Part shown: piece by piece, positions 23,463 through 34,953 of the stretch
Layout: each line of letters begins with the position of its first letter
Position numbering within the stretch: the first letter of the stretch is position 1
NCBI GenBank assembly: GCA_030765065.1
Contig: CM060978.1
Span: forward strand, 59,114,421 to 59,178,420
Source: Deroplatys truncata
Lineage: Eukaryota > Arthropoda > Insecta > Mantodea > Mantidae
Direction of reading: 5' to 3'
Length of the DNA stretch: 64,000 bases
Notes under the pieces: model-generated
The model's input: the letters and a program-made list of their open reading frames with translations, nothing else
What the model was told of the DNA's origin: nothing
The model's database searches: none
Translations under genes and position numbers: made by a program

Positions 23463-23868
23463 AAAAGAAAATAATTTTTGGTGTATTTTGTATTTATAAC
23501 TTGTTTCATCTAAATCGTGTATTTTAGAATCAAAATCTTTAATCTACTAAATGCAGCTAAACATTTAGAAATTTTTTCAAAGTTCTAAGTTAAATAGATT
23601 TTGACAAAAGTGCACCTGAAGTTTAAAAAACAAAACTGACGGGAAATGGCAAAAATAAGTTGAGCACATCGTTACATACCAATATACTATAACATATCTG
23701 GACCATAAGATCCCTTTAAGCATCCAAATAAAAAGAGGCTACATTGTAAGGTGTTTATGCCAATTATAATTCATTACGACAAAAAGCAAAAGAATAAATG
23801 CTTTTACAAAAATATTGTACGTATGTGTGAACAATATAGATTATAAAACACATGTTGCATAAACACCA
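23463..23868. other. Unannotated stretch
   Basis: No supported feature. Confidence 0.3.
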
Positions 23869-23869
23869 A

Positions 23870-23968
23870 AACAGACGTGTTCCAAAAATGCGACACGAAG
23901 ATTCTCAAGAAATGCCCCAAATACTCCTTACGGGAAAACTTTCTTATTTTTTTATTTTCTAAAAACTC
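23870..23968 (-). repeat. Family D fragment, minus orientation
   Basis: 'ccaaaaatgcgacacgaaga' is followed by 'ttctcaagaaatgcccc', a reversed piece of the D core. Confidence 0.5.
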
Positions 23969-25290
23969 TAAAGTGTTACATTTACATGACTTTCTCTACC
24001 CTATTGATTATTAGTGGACATACAAATTATTCTTACGAAAGCTTATTTTTCTATCTACTCTAGTTAAATCGAGATAAACATTTCCGGAAGTACTGCATTG
24101 CACATTTTGTTATAGATACACAGAGAACAATAATAGTCAAATGTTTACGAACTAGATGCCATATACTGATCTTAAAATTCCATACGCTTTGCATGACATC
24201 GCGAGAAACAACTAAAAATCAACAAGACTTGAAAATAATGGCTAAGAATAGAAGAATTCAAACCATCAGCAACGGATATCTCGGAAATGGCTTATACCAC
24301 AAAAAGGTTACTTGAAACAAATTGTGTGTTTTAAACAGATCTAAATTTGTTGTTTAGTATGTTTGGGGCTATTGCTTAACGTTTACCGGTTATACAAGAT
24401 TATACAAAATTCCTTCTGAACAAAGAGAACTTCACATGCTATTCTCAGAAAATACAATATATATTCTATTTGTCATATTAATATCTTTAATGTATGGTAT
24501 TTTAATTCAAATAGTTAGAGCCATTGTTGAGAAATTGGAATATTTCGAAAAAATGTTCCATGTAAAGCGTAGTTTGGGGTGGTGGATTTTCTTGAAAATC
24601 TTCTGTCGCATCTTTGGTCTTCTCATTTTTGAGTTATGCTGTTCGCAGACAGAGACATAAAGAGAGACATGTTTTTAAAAATGTTTTTTATTCTCAAAAC
24701 GTATATTGTCACGGACGTAGACTTATTTACGAGATTCATTAGGTTTTCCATACTTGTGGTCATGAAAACAGCGAGATGTATCTAATAACGACATCGGTAA
24801 GCATGCAATACTAAGGATTTCAATTACAGGTATAGCGAGAGCAATAAAGAGAACCTAAAAAGAATAAATTATTTAAACAATTAACACGTCGTAAATGTAA
24901 CAGCAAGTATCCTTCACTTATAAATTATATGTTGAGTGTTTTACAAACGAATCAACAAACCGCATCCTCGCCACTCCAATGGTCCACGCGCTGAGGTCGA
25001 ATAATACCTTACCATATGTTATAACATCACTTACCTCAATATTACTTCCTGCTAACACGTCGAAAAGCTAGTTCTAGAAACTACTAGAAAGATGCAAACC
25101 CCGCCAGAGAAGAGTAGATCCTTCCGGTCCAGGACTACCGTTCTATTCCGGGAGGATCGCCCAAGTCAGGTCTACCGAACTAAATCTCCATGCGCTCGTT
25201 ATAACATTTGCTATGAAATCTCGGTATGGAGTTTTTGAGTGGAATGCAATACCTTCTCCACGTACTGTATGCTCGGTAAAGAAAGTAAAA
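23969..25290 (+). repeat. Family D repeat split by an LTR-like insert
   Basis: The subtype I head 'tttacatgactttctctacc' opens the copy. D runs to 'ctcaaaacgtatat' (24716) and resumes at about 25207 with 'atgaaatctcggtatgga', ending 'aaagaaagtaaaaa'. The gap is the LTR-like insert at 24717-25206. Confidence 0.75.
24717..25206. mobile_element. LTR-like insertion starting TGTCACGG and ending ATAACA
   Basis: The insert of about 490 bp begins TGTCACGGACG and ends TTATAACA, with TG...CA termini as in retrotransposon LTRs. It interrupts family D cleanly. No convincing 4-5 bp target duplication was found, only a shared ATT, so its class is tentative. Confidence 0.45.
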
Positions 25291-25294
25291 ATAC

Positions 25295-26445
25295 AAATTT
25301 AACAGATTATGGTAAACCAGAACTAATTCTCAGCAAACAGAGAACAAACGGATCCCATTTTTAAATGGAAAATGTTTTAAAACAAGACCAAAATGCATGT
25401 ACAATAAGAAGATGCTGGGAGTCCACAAGGCCGTAGATGGCCTTGGTCTGAGTGTGGAGACGGAGAGCAGAAGATAGAGAAGAGTAGAGACAATGATTGA
25501 GAGCCCAAAAGGGGCTGTGCACACTGTACAGTAGATAGAATAATAAGTTTTTGCAATAATGTTTTTTCTAAGAATGGGTGGAGAAAGCCATGTGAATATA
25601 TAATTTTAATGACCTCCTGGGAAATTTCGATATGCAGTTTTAAGTGGAATGCAGTAGAGAAGAGAAAGTAATTAATAGAAAATGTTTTCAGCTCACATGC
25701 TAGAATTTCAGGGTAGCTAAATGTGGTAAAATGCAGCAGTTGAGAGAAATGTGTATAAGTTATTGAAGCACCCGCATGAAATTCAAGTTGAAGTGAACTG
25801 GCCCTCGTCCAAACAAGAGAACAAACATGGGAGTGAATAGGGTCGTGCCAAGAAAAACAACGCAGACATCTGTACTAAGTCACAAGGGGATGGGGTAAAT
25901 CCCTGGATAAACTTACAGGAGAGGTGAACAGAGTTCAGCTTCTTAAGGTTCCTTTCCTTGTAATACAACCACCATGTAGAGTGGGTTGTTTCATTCTGTA
26001 GCTTTGTCACGATGTTTAGAGAACGTCATTATAGAATTTTAATTTCCATTAATAAACCACTGACCCGCAAAAAGATTTTTACATAATGTACCATCAGGAT
26101 TTATATTTTCTAATGAAATATTCTGAGTTAAGACCATTTTTGCTTCCCCCTTCACCAAAACGCCTAAAAAACTCCGACTTTTAGCGGCATTAAACAAATC
26201 CTTTCGACTCTCTGGTTTTTATTAAAACCACAGAATAATTTTTCATCTTCAGCATAAAAGCCTCTCGTTTCCAGACACAAACATTACATAAATTTCACTT
26301 TGAATAAAGATTAACCTCTCTAGTAATCTAAAGGTTTATTCTCAGCTCGTTGGACTCCGGGCTTATTTCAGCTCTTTTAGAGGCACTAATAGGTATAATT
26401 CCTAAATGTTGTTACTTTTAATCATTTTAAGTTTCTCTAGCACAT
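25295..26445. other. Unannotated stretch with one short D fragment
   Basis: A degraded D tail lies around 25575-25670 ('gaaatttcgatatgcagttt'). Otherwise no gene or repeat is supported. Confidence 0.35.
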
Positions 26446-26449
26446 ACTT

Positions 26450-26580
26450 GTAGTGAGTAGATGAAGTTTTTTATTCCACCCATAAATTCTATAATTAAAT
26501 TTTACAGAAAATACATGTTTTAAGGCCCCCAAATAAAAAAAACAGTTTTATAAAAATCCTATAGTGTCTATGGAAAACGC
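26450..26580 (-). repeat. Family D 3'-end fragment, minus orientation
   Basis: 'ttattccacccataaattct' is followed by 'gaaaatacatgttttaaggc', the reversed D tail. Confidence 0.55.
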
Positions 26581-26699
26581 TCCTCCCTTGGAGTACCGTC
26601 ACCACCTCACACCACACAATCTATAAGCATACTTGAAAGATGAGAAAGAAAATAAAATGAAACGGAAGTGAGGGAAAGGAAATCATGGTAGACGTCGTT

Positions 26700-26962
26700 C
26701 TTTATGGTCTAGGAGTACCATGTAGGGGTACTCTAGAAGCCGAGGTCGCGGGTTCAAATCCGGCGGAGGGCAATGCATTTTTTCAGGCGTAAAGATCCCT
26801 GGCATGGATTCCTTCGGAAGGGAAGTAAAGCCGGTAGTCCTGTGTCGTAGATTTACGGCACATAAAAGAACCTCAAGCCTGATAAAGCAAACTTACCGGT
26901 CTTTCACACCAATGGGACGCTAAGACTACAGCAGTAAAGAGCGCCCATAAATAAAACAATTT
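26700..26962 (+). repeat. SINE family B, near full length
   Basis: The tRNA-derived head ('tatggtctaggagtaccatg') contains a perfect pol III box B (GGTTCAAATCC). The standard B body follows: 'ggcggagggcaatgcatttt', 'gcatggattccttcgg', 'gtgtcgtagatttacggcac', 'aaagagcgcccataaataaa'. Confidence 0.87.
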
Positions 26963-27004
26963 TTTATCTCAGCATCCGCCTTCCGACCAGAGAAAACCGC
27001 AAAA

Positions 27005-27095
27005 AACTATGAGTGGGCGGTCGAAGGGAATCGAACCCGAGATCTGCCGAAAGCTTACCTCACACCTTACCGCAGAGCCTCGGTCGGTAGCCTTT
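27005..27095 (-). repeat. tRNA-derived sequence (SINE head), minus orientation
   Basis: On the minus strand, 'ggtaaggtgtgaggtaagc' and a perfect-looking box B 'gggttcgattccctt' are spaced as in a tRNA-like pol III promoter. No cloverleaf could be completed, so this is called a SINE head and not a tRNA gene. Confidence 0.5.
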
Positions 27096-27129
27096 GATGG
27101 CCATTCTTTCACTTCTGGTGATGTTATGT

Positions 27130-27335
27130 TAAAGTTTTGTAGTTTCAAATCCAGCTTATAGTGAGCCGCTTTTAAACGTTTGACTATCACTGCAATTTCC
27201 TGTTCTCTCTTGAACCGAAATGTGCAATTAAAGTATTTCAGAAAAACGTTTATTGCCATTAACGTAGTAGAATTAAATACAAATAAACGACATTGGTAGA
27301 GAAAATCACGTGAATGTAATATATATGTTTTATTT
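27130..27335 (-). repeat. Family D 5' part, minus orientation
   Basis: It includes 'cgtttgactatcactgcaat' and the reversed head 'ggtagagaaaatcacgtgaa'. Confidence 0.55.
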
Positions 27336-27465
27336 GGCAACTTGTTGAAGCTATTCCCTTCTGGAGTACATAATTACGATGCGCTAAGGTCTATTTTCTA
27401 AGCTAAAAGGTGTGAGTTTTGGTTTCTTGTAGTCCATTAAACACTTTAGGAGAAATTATATAATT

Positions 27466-27595
27466 CATTATTATTATTATTATTTTATTTTATTTTTCAG
27501 AACTGGATATGTGTATCTACGAAAAATGTTTACATTTGAGTGGAATACAATATTTTATCTTCCGTAGGTAAGGGGTACAGAAAGTAAAAACGCAT
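27466..27595 (+). repeat. (ATT)n tract and family D 3' end
   Basis: An ATT/TTTTA run (27466-27498) is followed by a D tail ending 'gtacagaaagtaaaaac'. Confidence 0.5.
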
Positions 27596-27599
27596 AATT

Positions 27600-28115
27600 A
27601 AAACCGAAATAAAGGTACAGAGTTTGTAGGGGACAGGTGTTGATTATCGATGAGGCGGTAGTGCGTTTGTACAAACAATGTAGTGTGCGTGTATGAAAAC
27701 AAAAATCAGGGGGGATGCCCTCCCTCAAATGAGGCAAGCAACCACTGTGCAACATAAATAAAAAACATGTACGGTGTTTGAAAGGAAAATAATACACACG
27801 AAATTCCGAGCATGTTTTCCTATTATGTATAGCTGTACCTTCACCCCCCCAGTCCTTGTGTATAGAGACGCAAGTATACACAAGAGCACTTCTCACCCCC
27901 TCGCTAGACACCCCTTGGAAATTTCCGATGTTAGCTTTTACACACGACCTGCATGCCTACCGGAAGAGCTTGCCAACATTTCTCATTCGTGTGGTTCATT
28001 TAAGTATATTTCCGTCGTATAATTTGTTTCTCTTCCTTCTAGTCACAATATTTGACAAGCTTATCACGAAGTTATGATTGACAACAGTATTAATAATTGT
28101 GATGTTATAATCATA
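27600..28115. other. Unannotated stretch
   Basis: A 118-codon minus-strand frame and overlapping plus-strand frames exist but show no recognisable family. They are treated as chance frames. Confidence 0.35.
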
Positions 28116-28261
28116 TTATAATATGGTGAGTTGCTACACTTTTAATTCACATCACATCTGCGCTTGATATTTGCTGAAAAAATAATACCCAGATTGCCCC
28201 TAAGAATATGTATAATTTGAGAAATAGGTTGAATACATCTTTGATTAATACAATACGTAAT

Positions 28262-29475
28262 ACCAAAAAAATCAGGTATAAATCAAATTCCATGTCAAGA
28301 TTGTCAAGTTTCATATATTGGAGGAACAAAAAAAATTTAAAAATATGATGTGTTACACTCACATGACTTTCTCTACTCTTGTAAAAACTATTTTTACAAA
28401 CTCTTATTCTCCATCTACTTCATGTTAATCGAGATAAACATTTGCAGAGTCTATCTTATTGCTAATTTTCTTGTAGATGTAAGGGGAATATATATTTACA
28501 AGGGCAATATAGAAATACAGTAGCCTTTAAGCACATTCATATCTCTTAATAGGTGGTTGCTAGGTGCAGCACCATTCCCTTTGCCACAGATTAATACTCT
28601 TTGCATATCCAAGACAAAAAATGAATAACGAATTCCCATTTGAGAAAATAAGTATTGAAAAATTTAAGGGAATAACAAGCAATATCTCGAAAATGGTTCA
28701 CTCAACAAAAAAATGTATATGACATAAATTGTGTATTTTAACGCGATCTACAATTTTTGTGTAGTAAAATTTTGTCTATCTCTTATGGTTTACCAGTTAT
28801 GCAAAAGTCGTTCACAATGAATACTTTTGGAGACATTCCCAGGAAATTCAAGATATACATTTTATTTGGCATTAAAATATCTTAAACATATGATATTTTA
28901 ATCAAAATCGTTAGAGCTATTTTTGAGAAAATTAAAATTTTCGAAAAATGTTCCATGTAAAGGGTAATCTGGGGTGGGGATATTTTCTTGAAAACCTTCG
29001 TGTCGCATCTCTGGAGGATACTGAACATAAATACCAAGTTTAGTGTTTATCCGACCGTTCGTTTGTGAGTTATGCTGTTCAAAGTCACACACACACAGAC
29101 ACACACACACACACGGACATGTTTTCAAAAGCATATATTTCCGGTGAAATCTCAGTATCGAATTTTTGGGTGGAATACAATACTTCCCCTACTTACTATA
29201 CGTAGTAGAGAAAGTAAAAATACGTGTGAGTGAACATCAAAGAAATATAAAATTAAAACAAATAGAATATCTGCAGTTGCCAACACTTTTGGACTCTTAA
29301 CCAGAAATAGGACGTGAAATAAAAATATTAAAACCTATACAGACTCCACAACTGGAAATTTGGGAAAAGATTTTCATCCGCCATAACATGAAGAATATTT
29401 TGAATTTTGAAGTCCCACAAACAGACTACTTGATGCAGCTTATCCAATCTAATTGCAAGGGAGAGGACAAGTGAG
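28262..29475 (+). pseudogene. GIY-YIG endonuclease domain of a Penelope-like element, interrupted
   Basis: Before the D insertion the frame reads IPKKSGINQIPCQDCQVSYI and continues GGTKK. This is the GIY...YIG core with the first tyrosine replaced by asparagine. After the insertion it resumes as VSEHQRNIKLKQIEYLQLP, a stop, then IGREIKILKPIQTPQLEIWE and a C-terminal stretch, in the order expected for the domain. In intact Penelope-like elements this nuclease nicks target DNA for priming. The copy is inactive because of the 0.87-kb insertion, at least one stop and the changed catalytic tyrosine. Confidence 0.65.
28347..29222 (+). repeat. Family D repeat, full length, inserted in the Penelope-like element
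   Basis: It starts 'tgatgtgttacactcacatg' (subtype II head) and ends 'gtagtagagaaagtaaaaa', with a (CA)n tract at 29086-29114. The flanking bases share 'aaaaata' on both sides, a possible 7-8 bp target duplication. The D terminus itself normally reads 'agtaaaaa', so this is not conclusive. Confidence 0.88.
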
Positions 29476-29718
29476 TTCCCAATCTTCACCACAGATGGCA
29501 GTAACGTAAAGACAACCAGATTACAATTTTTCCCAACAGAGGACAGAAAAACCACCTGTTGGGTTATTTCCTGGAGATCAGGGAGTGAGCTTAAAGTCAG
29601 TCGCCTTTTAGCTGAAGATGGAAGACGACTCCCAAAGCGCTACTCAGTAAATATCAAGCGCAGATGTGATGAGAATTAAAAACGTAGCGACTCACCATAT
29701 TATTACCATGAAGTGTTG

Positions 29719-29760
29719 TTTTTTTTTTTTTTTTAGCTTTACTGGATAGATTTTTTTTTT
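29719..29760. repeat. Poly(T) tracts
   Basis: Two T-runs (29719-29736 and about 29751-29760) lie just outside the Penelope-like inverted repeat. Confidence 0.6.
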
Positions 29761-29764
29761 GTCG

Positions 29765-29960
29765 GATACGTAGATTAAATAGAAGAAGTGTGTTTTAAAC
29801 AGATCCAAACTTCTTGTGTAGTACGGTTTCATCTATAGCTTAACTTTGACTAGTTATACAATATTATACAAAATTCCTTCCGAATGAGGAGGACTTCAAA
29901 GGCTATTCCCAGAAAACGCAAATATACAATACTTCGTTACTTTTAAACTACTAACTATTC
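29765..29960 (+). repeat. Family D central fragment
   Basis: 'gtgtgttttaaacagatcca' leads to 'ttccttccgaatgaggagga' and 'ggctattcccagaaaa', the middle of D. Confidence 0.6.
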
Positions 29961-30021
29961 GTTTTTCTCGTGGTCATGCAAAGAACTGGAATTTCAAAGG
30001 CATCACACCTTGTTTAAACAT

Positions 30022-30885
30022 TTGATGTATTACATCCACATAACTTTCTCTACCTTCTATCGTTTATTAGTGGATATACAAATGTTTATACTTCATTCTA
30101 ATCAAGATAAATCTTTGTACAAATAGCTACAGTACATTTCCTTATAGATACAAAGAGAACAGCGATAGTCAAATGTTTAAGAACTGGACAATATATACTG
30201 GCCTTAAAATTCCATACCCTTTCCTTGACATTACGAGAAACAACTGAAAATCGATGGGACTTACAAAGAATGATCAAGTTTTGAAATAATCGAACCATTA
30301 ATAACAGTTATCTCGAGAATGTCTGATGCCCCAGAAAAGTTATTTGGAATAAATTGTGCGTTTGAAGGAGATCTACATTTCTTGTGTAGTAAATTTTCTT
30401 CTATCGCTTAATGTTTACTAGTAGTACAAGATTATGAAAACTCTTTCCAATGAAGACAACTTCAAAGGCTATTCCTAGAAAATTCAAGATGTATATATAT
30501 ATTATTTTTCATGTAATATATAATTAATTTATAGTATTTTAATCAAAATCGTTAGAGCAATTTTTGAGAGAATCAAAATTTTCCAAAAATGTTCCATGTA
30601 AAAGATAGTTTATGATATGAGGATTATATTGAAAATCTTAGCGTCGCATCTTCAAAAGGTACTGAACCTAAATACCAAGTTTGGTGTTTATCCAACTTTT
30701 CGTTTTTTAGTTATGCCGTTCAGAGTCATACACGAAGTTTTTCTAAAAGGCTTTTATCGATCCAGGGTCCTCAAAAATGTATTTCCGGTGAAACCAAGAA
30801 TTAAACAATTATTAACAAGAAGTAGCTAGCAGGATAACTTTTGTAAAAATAGTTTGTATATCAGCGAGTAGAGAAAGTCACAAAA
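30022..30885 (+). repeat. Family D repeat, near full length (subtype I head)
   Basis: The head is 'gatgtattacatccacataa' with 'ctttctctaccttctatcgt', all central landmarks are present, and the copy ends at 'gtagagaaagtc'. The tail near 30790-30870 is partly rearranged. Confidence 0.8.
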
Positions 30886-30889
30886 CACT

Positions 30890-32385
30890 TCAGATTTTGT
30901 TTTGAATGATTTCTAAACTAGACCATGTGAACCTTGCGGCAGTATCTCCTCCTGTCCGATGTTGTTTTGGTTTGTAATGCCCGTAGCTCGCGGCTTACCC
31001 TTCTGCAGCCTCCGCGAAGACTCTGGGTGTTTGAAGTGTGATGATTCTCTGAAATTTTATCCTCGGCTAGCTGAAGTTATTACTGAAATATGTAAGAGCA
31101 TGGACTTTTCCTTGGTAGAGGAAACGTAGATCTCGGGTGTGGTAACGGAGACAATAGACGTGCTTTAGTTACAAAAAACGATACCACTGTTTCTTTTACT
31201 TTGTTACTTCAAGTAGTTCACAACACTGACATTGTCGCCGTTAAAACACTGTCCACTGCTGTTGAAACACGGTGCTGATATGACGCGAAGCTTATATACT
31301 TAACAGATCTCTTTACTCGTAGCGATTCTTATGTGTGTAGCGAAACCTGTCTTAGTTCACTAACTTTTGGCGCGACATCTGTCAAATATCCGGCAGCATC
31401 CTTCCCTGTCTGTAGTTTAGAAGTGACCCTAGATTTTAGTCTTAGCAGATCTATTTATAGTCGCAGGCTTCTTGGGCTACTTAATTTTCTATTGGTGCAT
31501 TTTTAGCGCCATACAACGCGTCTCACTATTTCATATCTATTTACTGGGATCTCATTGGTCCAATTTTAACATAAATCGCGGCTTTTCCTAATTTTGCCGT
31601 TAAGCTTCTTGTCTCCCTCACTCGGTCACGGCGAATTACTGTATAAAAGGACAAAAGTTCTACACCCTCGCTGTATGAACAATACTCTTGCTTTTCCTGC
31701 AGCTAAAATATCTCGTCGTGGACAGTATTTTAACATAGCGCTTAAATTATTTACATTAAACACTTTATTACTCCTCTAATATTAGTAACCTAAGAAGAAA
31801 CATATCATTAAATCACTCTTCTTATGCTACACAGGCAGTAAATAGAAAAATAGCTGTACATAGCATAATTTAATTTCACTAAAAATTGATTACTCAAGTT
31901 ATTAATAATTATATAGCTCGGGCTCGGCCTACAGTTGCCGTTTCGACCTGCGGCGTCTGCCTGCTTGGTATGACATTTCTTCAGATAGAATTTACGTCAT
32001 GTGTATAAAGCGTTCTTGTTTTTGAGATGGTCTGTACCCATCGTTTACTTAAACTGTAGCCGAAGCGGGGTTCACAAGATGTTATCAGTCAGCAACTTCC
32101 CTTGCCTTGCGAGAATAAAATTCCTGGAAGCTCTAAGAAGGGGTGGCATTATTTATAAACTGAGCATCCCCTCCACAAACATGTGACATAAATCCATTCA
32201 CAGTTAAGTGTTCATTCCCAAAACATGTTTAACAAGATACCATCCGGGGGACCGAAAATAACATCCCTCCTGTCTCTAAATGCTGCATCTGCACTGGATG
32301 TGGGACTGCGGAATGTCAGCTTGGCTTCGAATCTTGATGAGGCAGTCATCTCATACAGAGTAATCACGTCATAAGAACGCCTAGT
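30890..32385. other. Unannotated block, GC-richer, with promoter-like signals
   Basis: Its composition differs from the surrounding D copies. It contains 'cattggtccaatttt' (overlapping CCAAT boxes, about 31552-31567) and TATAAAAGG (about 31642-31650). It could be a degraded LTR or promoter, but neither boundaries nor coding sequence could be found. Confidence 0.3.
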
Positions 32386-32389
32386 TCAC

Positions 32390-32450
32390 CCAAAAATTCA
32401 ATACCGAGATTTTACCGGAAATAACTACACGTTTTGAGCCTTTCTGAATA
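32390..32450 (-). repeat. Family D 3'-end fragment, minus orientation
   Basis: 'cacccaaaaattcaataccg' and 'agattttaccggaaa' are the reversed D tail; a short (GT)n follows at 32483-32500. Confidence 0.5.
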
Positions 32451-32584
32451 ATACTATTAATAATGATAATAATACTCTGTGGGTGTGTGTGTGTGTGTGA
32501 CCAGATTTAACAAAGGTAATTAATTGTTCTTTCACACAAGCCGTGTGCAGGATAAGGTTGTAAAGGTAGACTCAGTCTGAAAAA

Positions 32585-33365
32585 ATCTGTGTTACGCTCA
32601 CATGACTTTCTCTACTCTTGTACTCTTATTGCTAATTTTCTTACAGGTGCAAGGGGAATATGGTAGGCTTTAAGAGATAGTCAAATCTTTTAAAAGCTGA
32701 TTGCTATGTGGAGCATTCCATTCTCTTTGTATGTCCAGGACATAAAACAAGGAATAAAGAATTCCCATTTGAGAAAATTCAAACGAATAACAAGAAATAT
32801 CTCTGAAATGGTTCACTGGACCAAAACAAAAAAACTATATCACATAAATTGTGCGTTTTAACGAGATCTACATTTCTAGTGTAGAAAAATTTTGTCTATC
32901 TGTTACGGTTTACCAGCTATAAAAAGGGCCATTCAGAATGAAGAGGACTTTTGGAGACATCCCCAGAAAATCCAAGATATAAATTTTATTTGTCATGAAA
33001 GTATCTTAAACATATGATATTTTAATAAAAGTCATTAGAGTAATTTTTAAGAAGATTAAAATGTTCGAAAAATGTTCAATGTAAAGGGTAGTTCTGGGTG
33101 GGGAGATTTCTTAAAAATTTTTCTTAAAAATACTGAACATAATTAGTAAATTTGGCATTTATCCGACTTTCGTTTTTGAGTTATGCTGTTCATAAACACG
33201 CATAACTGTTCCGAACAGACATACAGAGACACACTGGGCCTTTTGCTAAAAACGCTTTTTTGGATTCGGGGGGCCTCAAAACGTGTATTTCCGTGAAATC
33301 TCGATATCTAATTTTTGGATGGAAAGAAATACTTTCTCTATGTACGTGGTAGAGAAATTAAAACA
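32585..33365 (+). repeat. Family D repeat (subtype II), near full length
   Basis: It starts 'ctgtgttacgctcacatgac', has an internal deletion in the head, and ends 'gtacgtggtagagaaatt'. Confidence 0.82.
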
Positions 33366-33379
33366 CTAAATGTCGGTTA

Positions 33380-33720
33380 AAAAGCAAACAGTCTTCTAAG
33401 TATGCGATACGAATATTTTCAAGCAAATCCCCGCATCCAAAACTACCATTTACATGGAAAAATGTTTGTAAATTTAAATTTTCTCAAAAAATGGCTCTAC
33501 CATTTGTTTAAAATAACACATGTTTAAGATATTTGAATGACAAACAAAACGTATATCTTATTTTCCGGGAATAGCCTGTGAAAACCTCTTCATTCTGAAT
33601 GACGTTTGTATAGCTGGTAAACCGTAAGATATAGACAAAATCTTTCTGCATAAAATATGTAGAGCTACTTAAAGCACACATTTTATGTATTTATATAAGT
33701 TTCTGTACTTGAACAATTCT
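33380..33720 (-). repeat. Family D central fragment, minus orientation
   Basis: 'tatgcgatacgaatattttc' through 'ggaatagcctgtgaaaa' and 'ggtaaaccgtaagatataga' is the reversed D core, lying tail-to-tail with the previous copy. Confidence 0.65.
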
Positions 33721-33819
33721 AAATGTTTTGCAGTTCCTATTCATCACAAAAGTTCTTCCCAAAGCTAAAACATACTAAATTTGTGTGCAATAAACATGCT
33801 ATATTAGCTTTCACGGCCG

Positions 33820-34000
33820 GAGTCCAAATTATAACTATAAGAATTTTCCGGGCTGAGAAGACGTAGTCTGCTGGAGTTTTCAGGTCCAGACGTTTCGTTC
33901 ACGACTGCGGTGAACATCTTTAGTGCCGTGGTCTAAGTCTTCATGGTGAAGGTTTGGTCGTAGGATATTTTGTATGTAGGATATTCTCAACCGGCAGTCA
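33820..34000 (-). repeat. Penelope-like element terminus with hammerhead-like motif
   Basis: The plus strand reads 'gctttcacggccggagtcc', 'ccgggctgagaagacgtag', 'ggtccagacgtttcgttcac' and 'gtgaacatcttta', a combination I associate with Penelope-like element ends in insects. On the minus strand, a 6-bp stem 'gttcac'/'gtgaac' sits between 'ctaaagat' and 'gaaacgtc'. This order resembles a hammerhead ribozyme core (CUGANGA, stem II, GAAA) with one core base changed. Confidence 0.4.
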
Positions 34001-34242
34001 AATTATTTCGGCAGTTCTTTCAGCATGGAAAAGCCTTATTCTTTCTGATGGGCACGGTTTTTAAGACATCTCTTAATTTAAATTCATACATTAGTCAAAA
34101 CAATAATTACGAAGCCTATGTTCTAAAACACGAACTACTGGAGTTATAAAATAACTAGTTGCGAAGAAGGATTTGATGTACCCAAGAGAATGCCATGTAA
34201 TAGGAAACACTTGTTACTCCAAAGAAAACGCATTTAAAATAA

Positions 34243-34953
34243 AAATTGAGCTCAAAAATAGTCCCTTATAAGAGCCGGGCATCTTTCTCCATTGACGTTA
34301 GAGCTTCTCCATCATCATCTTGGAAAAAAAATGGACCAATGATTCCACCATACCAAAATCCACACCACATAGTAACCTTTTGGGGATGAAGTGGTCGTTC
34401 TTGAATCTGAATTGGATTGTGATTGCTCCAATAGCGTCAATTTTGTTTGTTAACACAACCATCAATCCAAAAGTGGGCTTCGTCGCTGAAGATGATTTTT
34501 CGACAAAAATTCGGGTCGGCTTCCAATTGCTCCATAGCCCAGTCAGCGAATACACGACGCAACCTATGGTCGTTGGGCTTAAGTTCTTGAGTTAACACCA
34601 TTTCGTAAGCGTGAAACTTCAAGTACAGATGCAGAATTCGCCAAGTTGTGGTCGGCGAAAGCCCCAATTCTTGCGCTCGACGAGCAATTGATTTGTTTCC
34701 GTTCTCGCGTCCACTCTTACGAACGGAGCGCTTTCGTTGGAGCGCTTACGTCGGTTACGTACAGGCGTTCTTTGATCGCTGACAGAACCACTTCTTTCAA
34801 ATTTATCGGTCAAACGCCGAATCGTTCTCTCGCAGGGACGATTATGCACGCCGTAAACTTCACGCAATACACGAAGGTTTGGCGAACAGATGATCTACTT
34901 TGATAATAAATTTTCACAATTTCTACGCGTTGCTGAATGCTGTAACGTTCCAT
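34243..34953 (-). pseudogene. Truncated transposase pseudogene (same family as 5186-6246)
   Basis: Starting from a methionine codon at 34953, the N-terminal helix-turn-helix (REVYGVHNRPCERTIRRL) and central part (LSPTTTWRILHLYLKF...LTQELKPNDHRLRRVFADW) are readable in two frames. The first catalytic block IFSDEAHFWIDG follows. Sequence stops shortly after the EDGEAL-equivalent region, before the second and third catalytic residues. The protein would be inactive even without the frameshifts. Confidence 0.85.

Larger units (their letters stand above)
28118..29703 (+). mobile_element. Penelope-like retroelement fragment with inverted terminal repeats, split by family D
   Basis: A 60-bp sequence at 28118-28177 recurs inverted at 29644-29703, with about 55 of 60 positions alike by eye (both contain 'catcacatctgcgcttgata'). 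Between them lie GIY-YIG endonuclease remains on the plus strand, interrupted by a family D insertion. Near the right end (29615-29640) is 'ctgaagatggaagacgactc', resembling the hammerhead-type terminal motif of Penelope-like elements. Only the 3' part of such an element remains; no reverse transcriptase was recognised. Confidence 0.65.

Noticed and set aside
27005-27095. A tRNA gene on the minus strand
   Set aside because: Box A and box B-like sequences are present, but acceptor and anticodon stems could not be paired, so it was called a SINE head.
27555-27911. A 118-codon minus-strand frame with several cysteines
   Set aside because: The cysteine spacing fits no family I know, and the frame overlaps D-tail sequence at its 3' end.
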